Assembly: GCA_034401795.1 (NCBI GenBank)
Contig: JAVVLW010001330.1
Location: 159,001 to 223,000, forward strand
Length of the DNA stretch: 64,000 nt
Origin: Chaetoderma sp. LZ-2023a
Lineage: Eukaryota; Mollusca; Caudofoveata; Chaetodermatida; Chaetodermatidae
Direction of reading: 5' to 3'
Below, in pieces: positions 59,600 to 64,000 of the stretch. The notes beneath the pieces are model-generated. The model did no database searches. It was not told where the DNA came from and worked only from the letters and a program-made list of their open reading frames with translations. Position 1 is the stretch's first letter; every line of letters begins with the position of its first letter. The position numbers and the translations under genes are program-made.

Positions 59600-60346
59600 C
59601 TAGTCCCCCCCGTCCTTTTTAGGGACCAACGTAATGGGCGACGCCCATGGCGATGACGATGGTCTTATGACGCCCGCTGCCAGCATTTCAGCCACTTGAT
59701 TCTTGACTATATACTGCTTGGCCAACGGTAGACGGTAGGCTTTTTGCCTTATAGGATAAGCATCTCCTGTTGGTACCGTACACCTCACTTTGGGGACCAG
59801 TCCTAACGTGTTTGGACGAGCCGTATCAAAAATATCTGCAAAGTCCGCCATGACTTTGTCGATATCTTTATATCCGGTCGTTTCCTTACAGCTTGCATAG
59901 ACATAATTTGTATGTTCTTTATGCGGATATTCAAAGGGATATATCTGGCCAAACCATACTACAATTTTGGCCTGATAGTCAATCTTTGCATTTCCCAGGT
60001 GCAAAGCATCCGCTCCAAGTAAACATTCATGCCTCATTCTGGCCACAATCGTACTGGGGATGGGTCGGGCGTTCTTGAATTTTACTTGTGTTTCCCCCAA
60101 CAACTTTATCGGGGAACCATTTACAGCTAAGAGCGTTCTTACTCTTTTCAATGGCCTAGCATCCAACATGCTACGCCATATATCCTTACGAATCAAGGAT
60201 GTGCTAGCACCAGTATCCACTAAGGCATGCAGGTACTTACCCCGATCCGATGGACCGTTTTTATCCATTTTTAGACGGATTAAGAACCGCTCGGTCGGTG
60301 ATCTCACCAACGGCTCTCTCCGTCGTCGTTTCCCGGGTTCCTTCAT
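59600..60346 (-). CDS. Pol N-terminal part: aspartic protease and start of reverse transcriptase
   Basis: The protease is marked by ALVDTGASTSLI (catalytic DTG) and, further on, ECLLGADALHLG. The reverse transcriptase N terminus follows (YPIRQKAYRLPLAKQYIVKN, VIRPSSSPWASPITLVPKKD). The ORF stops right after this motif because of an extra G in a G7 run (59605-59611). Its ATG overlaps the gag stop as ATGA and is in a different frame, so expression would need ribosomal frameshifting or stop-restart, both known for gypsy elements. Confidence 0.92.
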   Translation of the reverse strand: MKEPGKRRRREPLVRSPTERFLIRLKMDKNGPSDRGKYLHALVDTGASTSLIRKDIWRSMLDARPLKRVRTLLAVNGSPIKLLGETQVKFKNARPIPSTIVARMRHECLLGADALHLGNAKIDYQAKIVVWFGQIYPFEYPHKEHTNYVYASCKETTGYKDIDKVMADFADIFDTARPNTLGLVPKVRCTVPTGDAYPIRQKAYRLPLAKQYIVKNQVAEMLAAGVIRPSSSPWASPITLVPKKDGGD

Positions 60347-61059
60347 CCATTAACCACTTCGGCGTAACTGTGCCTATCATCTGATGCATCATTTCCGCTA
60401 CCGTTTGAATGACGGCCATATGCATCGGTATTTTCACTTGTTAAAATAAAACCATCACGATCAATATATTCGTACTGGTTACGTCGAGCATTGTTCATGT
60501 CCATTCGATTGTTCCTTGAACATTCTCGTGGCGTCGTTCGTATGTCCGTCTGTCGGTCGTTTACTGCGTCGATTTCCATGTCCCAATTGTCTTCTTCACG
60601 TAGATGCTTCACCGCTCGTCGTACCAGCGGTCGATCTGTTTGTCCGGTTGGTTGCTCTCGGCATTGGTCACGCGCACCACGCGGACAATCTCTAACAAAG
60701 TGACCATACTGACCACATCCAAAACATTCCGTCCTTACGACAGGAGTCGTCTGCCGTTTCATAAATGTCCCAAAACAATTCTGGGTCAAGTGTCCCTCTC
60801 TCCCGCACTGGGAACAGGTCATGGGTGGCCGTTGTGGTCGGGGCTGTGGTCGCGGTTGTGGTCTCGGTTGTGGTCGTCGTGCGGTTGGTTGCACTGTCTG
60901 ACGGCAGTCACTTTTATAATGACCGACCTGTCCACAATTGTAGCAGGTTACGCTTGCGGCGTTTCTCGGCGAGCTGCGTCCCACTCCCGGATTAAGTTGC
61001 TTGGGTGGCGGGGTTGCTGCTTTCCGCGCGGGTGCGGCTCGTTGGGCTGCCGGTTTAGG
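60343..61059 (-). CDS. Gag C-terminal part: nucleocapsid with three CCHC zinc knuckles
   Basis: This is in the same frame as the capsid part upstream and separated from it by one TGA. It has three zinc knuckles of type CX2CX4HX4C: CYNCGQVGHYKSDC, CSQCGREGHLTQNC and CFGCGQYGHFVRDC. A PQPRPQPRPQPRPQRP repeat lies between the first and second. Such knuckles bind the element's RNA during packaging. The C-terminal 100 residues are polar. A GTG at 60984 could not be shown to be a start. It ends in TGA overlapping the pol ATG. Confidence 0.9.
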   Translation of the reverse strand, partial: PKPAAQRAAPARKAATPPPKQLNPGVGRSSPRNAASVTCYNCGQVGHYKSDCRQTVQPTARRPQPRPQPRPQPRPQRPPMTCSQCGREGHLTQNCFGTFMKRQTTPVVRTECFGCGQYGHFVRDCPRGARDQCREQPTGQTDRPLVRRAVKHLREEDNWDMEIDAVNDRQTDIRTTPRECSRNNRMDMNNARRNQYEYIDRDGFILTSENTDAYGRHSNGSGNDASDDRHSYAEVVNG

Positions 61060-61929
61060 TCATTCTTGTGCTGTTTGCAAATCCCGCACCAACCCGCACA
61101 GCTGCTCGATCATTTTAGCCTGCTGCGCCATTTGGCTTTTTAACCCCTTCACTGCTTTCCATACCTCTTTTTCCTCCGCTGGCTCCAACATATCGATCTC
61201 CATCTGTTCCTCTCGATGATCACTATCGATCTTCATCGCCCATAACAGATCGTTACAGGTCTCTTCCTCCTCGGCGATCTCTATTGCCCGGCCCAACGTT
61301 GTCGTTCGCTTTCGGATTATCCTCTTACTTAACCCTTGGTCGCCGAGCGCTCGGAGGTAGATACCGAGAATAGTTCGCTGGTTATCTGCGTTGCTCTCAG
61401 GGTACGCTCGTCGACTGGCTTCTAGATATCTTCTGTTGAAGGAGATGACGGTCTCATTTCTCCGCTGACGGGTGCCCTCAAGGTCATATTTGACCCGTTC
61501 ATCCTCGTTGGAGGAGACGAAGTTCTTTGTAATGTAGACATGGAAGTCGTCGTATACTATCTCCTCCCGTACTTTGCCCTCCAAGAAACCGTCCAGGGCT
61601 CGGGCTAATGGTCCCCGTGCCGCCCTGACTACCACATAGGCAGGTATTCCTGCCAGTCGCCCCTCGTTGGCGACACAGGCACGTTTTGTCTCGTCCAAAA
61701 ACGTCCTTACCTCCTCCGGTACTACCCCATCACAGGGTTTGATGCGGGATACCGTGTCCCTGATTTCTTCACGATACACCCTTTCTGTCTCCCGACGATT
61801 GCTACTTTCAACAATGGCCCCCGCCATAGCCGCGCCCATCGTTTGCATGGCCGCCACTGTCTCAGGGCGTAGTTGTCGTTCCCCAGTGGGTAGTTGTGGG
61901 TCGGTCGGTGGGCCTCTTGGCGTCGCCAT
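61060..61929 (-). CDS. Gag N-terminal part: capsid-like protein, 289 codons
   Basis: First gene of the element, starting at an ATG 150 bp inside the 5' LTR. It is largely helical and charged in composition. The stretch FLDETKRACVANEGRLAGIP through DLEGTRQRRNETVISFNRRY and FNRRYLEASRRAYPESNADN resembles the capsid region of Ty3/gypsy Gag proteins (my judgement from layout and composition). It ends QTAQE followed by TGA (61060-61062), after which the same frame goes straight on into the nucleocapsid. Confidence 0.85.
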   Translation of the reverse strand: MATPRGPPTDPQLPTGERQLRPETVAAMQTMGAAMAGAIVESSNRRETERVYREEIRDTVSRIKPCDGVVPEEVRTFLDETKRACVANEGRLAGIPAYVVVRAARGPLARALDGFLEGKVREEIVYDDFHVYITKNFVSSNEDERVKYDLEGTRQRRNETVISFNRRYLEASRRAYPESNADNQRTILGIYLRALGDQGLSKRIIRKRTTTLGRAIEIAEEEETCNDLLWAMKIDSDHREEQMEIDMLEPAEEKEVWKAVKGLKSQMAQQAKMIEQLCGLVRDLQTAQE

Positions 61930-62079
61930 TGCTCCTATTGGTATTCTAATGTTATGCTGATCCTAGTTAGCCTTGGCCGTTCTGGGCAGTCTATCTCAGT
62001 CGTTACTTTGATATATTGTACTCACGGTTTACACAGTGTCCAATCCTGGAATATATAAATCCTGGCAGACGCTCGCCAC
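61930..62079 (-). other. 5' leader of the provirus
   Basis: 150 bp between the 5' LTR and the gag ATG. It starts with the candidate primer-binding site. No other element was recognised. Confidence 0.6.
62058..62078 (-). other. Candidate tRNA primer-binding site
   Basis: One base inside the 5' LTR the element's strand begins TGGCGAGCGTCTGCCAGG. The opposite strand reads AATCCTGGCAGACGCTCGCCA, which looks like the 3' end of a tRNA (an AATCC T-loop end and terminal CCA). I cannot name the tRNA, and the stem spacing does not parse perfectly. Confidence 0.6.
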
Positions 62080-63683
62080 TGAAGATTTTCTGTCTTCGGA
62101 TCTAATTTAGAAATATATCTACTACACTTCTGATAAGAATATGATGTACCGGTTGCTGCGACAACCTCTTATCAAAGATGCAGTAGTACGATTATCTGCT
62201 CGCCTCGTCTAAGGTAATGGTGACGATATTTATACTCGATAATCTGGGCCTGATCTGACTCGGGTAAAAGATGGTGGCTCGGGACGGTGGTCTTCCGTCG
62301 CTTCCAGACTGGACAATACATAACCCAAACTCTTGCTTCGAGAATATCGAAGTGATAATTTATTCTCTTAAGTTTGACTGTCTAATATGGCTACGGATAT
62401 GTGTGACTTATGCTGTCACATTAGAAAACAAACTGTTAAATAAAACTCTAAGTAAATATGAGTGGCTTATACTACCACCAATCTCTATCAATTATGGGTG
62501 GCTTATACTACCACCAGATACTTTGAGTAACTTTTACTGTCACTCGCGTCTATAGAAATAACTGATTTTCATACAATACGAATACTGGTTATTCTATCAT
62601 TACAAAGTTGCGTTTCACGATTCTCTAAATCATTTTCGTCAAAAACCGTTCTTGGCTACTTAAAACCATTCACCAGGAACTTGTTTGAATTTCGACAAAT
62701 TCAGTTCCACAGAACTATACGGACTCGAGGCTAGGTTTTCCTAAGCGCAATAATTTTCGGAATCAAGATTTTTCTAAAAAGTTAAAGTCCACTTTTTATA
62801 CTTCTCTGGAGCTCCTTACCATGTTCGTTTAGGTTCTTCTTTCCAGAGTTTGATTCGATGCTCATTGATTGTGACGTCATCCTGACTAATCAAACTCCGA
62901 TTTTCTCTCTTAGGAAAAGAACACCGAACAAGTTAAGGCGGCCTAATTGACTCATGAGTGTGGAATTCTATCCGATAACCTCCCCCAAACTTGACAGCGA
63001 TGGATATTGTTTCGACAATTTGTGTCTGGTTTTCTAATCTTCTTGGCGCCAGACGCTACCATGTCCTCGTCTGGTCCCTTGTTTATTAGGCTTGCGCCTG
63101 CATTCTACAAGGGTGCCATGACGTAGTGACCATGTGGCCCATCTGATTCACCAACATCTGGTGTCGTATCTGGTGTCGTGGTTCGCATCTATAGAAATAT
63201 AGAACTCGGTCGCATTGTCAAGGTCCTATGGTAAGTCGGTCGTCGCCACGTTACTACGTCATCCTATGAATCATTCAGTCTGTGCTACATATACTCTGTT
63301 CGTAGCACCCTACCGACGCTCTTGCTTGAATATTTAGAAAACTATTGGTCGTAACTTCTGCTGAATACTATAAAAGGTTATGCCGCCACTGCAGCAATAA
63401 CTTTCATCTTTCAACCACCGACAGACTCCATCGGCTTATTGCCCTAACTCTTAGTCTATTTTATTCCAATTTCACTTATTGTTTCAGCTACATTTTCGTG
63501 TCAGTTTTGCATCGACTTGATGCACACACTAGATCGCGCTATTATTTTATTTTCCTGCTCATTGTGTTATCTGTTCCTTTAGCTCGCCTGGTATTCAAAT
63601 ATAGTAATTCACTGGGGTCTTAGATTGCAAATATAAGATGTCCCCGGGGTCATGACCCCCCAGAAGACAATCCCATACTTACA
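62080..63683 (-). repeat. 5' LTR (minus-strand element), 1604 bp
   Basis: TG...CA termini, equal in length to the copy at 52443-54046 and about 99% identical. Candidate TATA at 62792-62800 and AATAAA at 62359-62364 are the counterparts of those in the other LTR. Transcription would run toward lower coordinates into gag. Confidence 0.95.
62792..62800 (-). promoter_or_regulatory. Candidate TATA box of the 5' LTR
   Basis: TATAAAAAG on the element's strand, unchanged from the 3' LTR copy. As the upstream LTR, this is the copy that would start genomic transcription. Confidence 0.4.
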
Positions 63684-63687
63684 ATGT
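63684..63687. repeat. Target-site duplication ATGT (right)
   Basis: ATGT directly follows the LTR end CTTACA and equals the four bases before the other LTR (52439-52442). Confidence 0.8.
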
Positions 63688-64000
63688 GTAGTATTTATTA
63701 CCCATAAAGAGCCACTAGTCTCATCTGAAATGTTGTAATGTACTGATGTACTGATTGGTCTGATAGATTATGGTATATAGATTATAAATCAGTCACTTGC
63801 CGTCGCATTCATTTATCTCTATGGCAATTATTTGCTTTATAAAGTCGCCTCAATGTTGAACTGCGGTCGCCGCCAAGTTTTTCTCCTCAATAGCTAGTGA
63901 CTGTGACGTCATGAAGGCGGCGAGACAACGCATTATTACACTCGGTCGGTGAGGAAAATAGGGTGTTTTTGCATTCAAGTCTGTGTGTGTCCGGCCCTAT
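63688..64000. other. Right flank, nothing recognised
   Basis: Unique-looking sequence to the window edge. A TGTGACGTCATG site lies near 63900. No exon matching the missing C terminus of the transporter was found. Confidence 0.5.

Larger units (their letters stand above)
52443..63683 (-). mobile_element. Complete env-bearing Ty3/gypsy (errantivirus-like) provirus
   Basis: An 11,241-bp minus-strand element with two 1604-bp LTRs and a 4-bp target duplication. Internal order along the minus strand is untranslated leader with primer-binding site, gag capsid, nucleocapsid, protease, reverse transcriptase, RNase H, integrase and env. This order and the fusion-protein type of env fit the errantivirus-like branch of Metaviridae. 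LTR identity (about 15 mismatches, no indels seen) points to a recent insertion. The coding region nevertheless has two in-frame TGA codons and at least two frameshifts, so this copy is probably defective for its own movement. The env piece may be non-functional. It is probably inside the last visible intron of the SLC16-like gene, antisense to it. Confidence 0.93.

Noticed and set aside
60604..61143. 179-codon plus-strand frame opposite gag
   Set aside because: Shadow of the zinc-knuckle and capsid coding strand.

Overview
The window is eukaryotic genomic DNA, most likely from a marine invertebrate (a lophotrochozoan or invertebrate deuterostome; the species cannot be told from sequence alone). 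The signs are a spliced metazoan transporter gene with canonical introns, a very large satellite, several MITE families, a long fold-back element and an env-bearing Ty3/gypsy provirus.

Bases 1-33357 are one uninterrupted satellite of a 72-bp monomer, roughly 460 units, running off the left edge. It carries nested near-identical segmental copies at offsets of 4330/4331, 11475, 1662, 5993 and 2893 bp. Units become more diverse toward the right edge. Each monomer holds an AP-1 type TGACTCA heptamer inside a 12-nt match to the T7 promoter core. The minus-strand frame stays open for long stretches only because 72 is a multiple of three, so I do not call genes there.

Bases 33358-35415 hold no intact gene. 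They include a broken minus-strand coding relic (about 34418-35087) that I cannot name, and a TTA microsatellite.

Bases 35416-48703 contain five consecutive plus-strand exons of an SLC16 (monocarboxylate/aromatic amino-acid transporter-like) gene whose splice phases agree. Its first and last exons are not visible. Its introns hold a decayed copy of an expanded invertebrate gene family of unknown function (37349-41773), five copies of a hairpin MITE carrying TGACGTCA palindromes, several other MITEs, a hAT-like inverted-repeat element and microsatellites.

Bases 49473-52042 are a large fold-back element: arms of about 980 bp around a 71-bp spacer.

Bases 52443-63683 are a complete minus-strand Ty3/gypsy provirus of 11.24 kb. 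It has two 1604-bp LTRs about 99% identical, a 4-bp target duplication (ATGT), gag with three zinc knuckles, pol (PR-RT-RNaseH-IN) and an env-like fusion glycoprotein with signal peptide, furin-type site and membrane anchor. This copy is broken by an in-frame TGA in gag, two frameshifts in pol, and a TGA plus an 18-base homopolymer in env, so it looks young but defective. The remainder (63688-64000) is flank with no recognisable gene.
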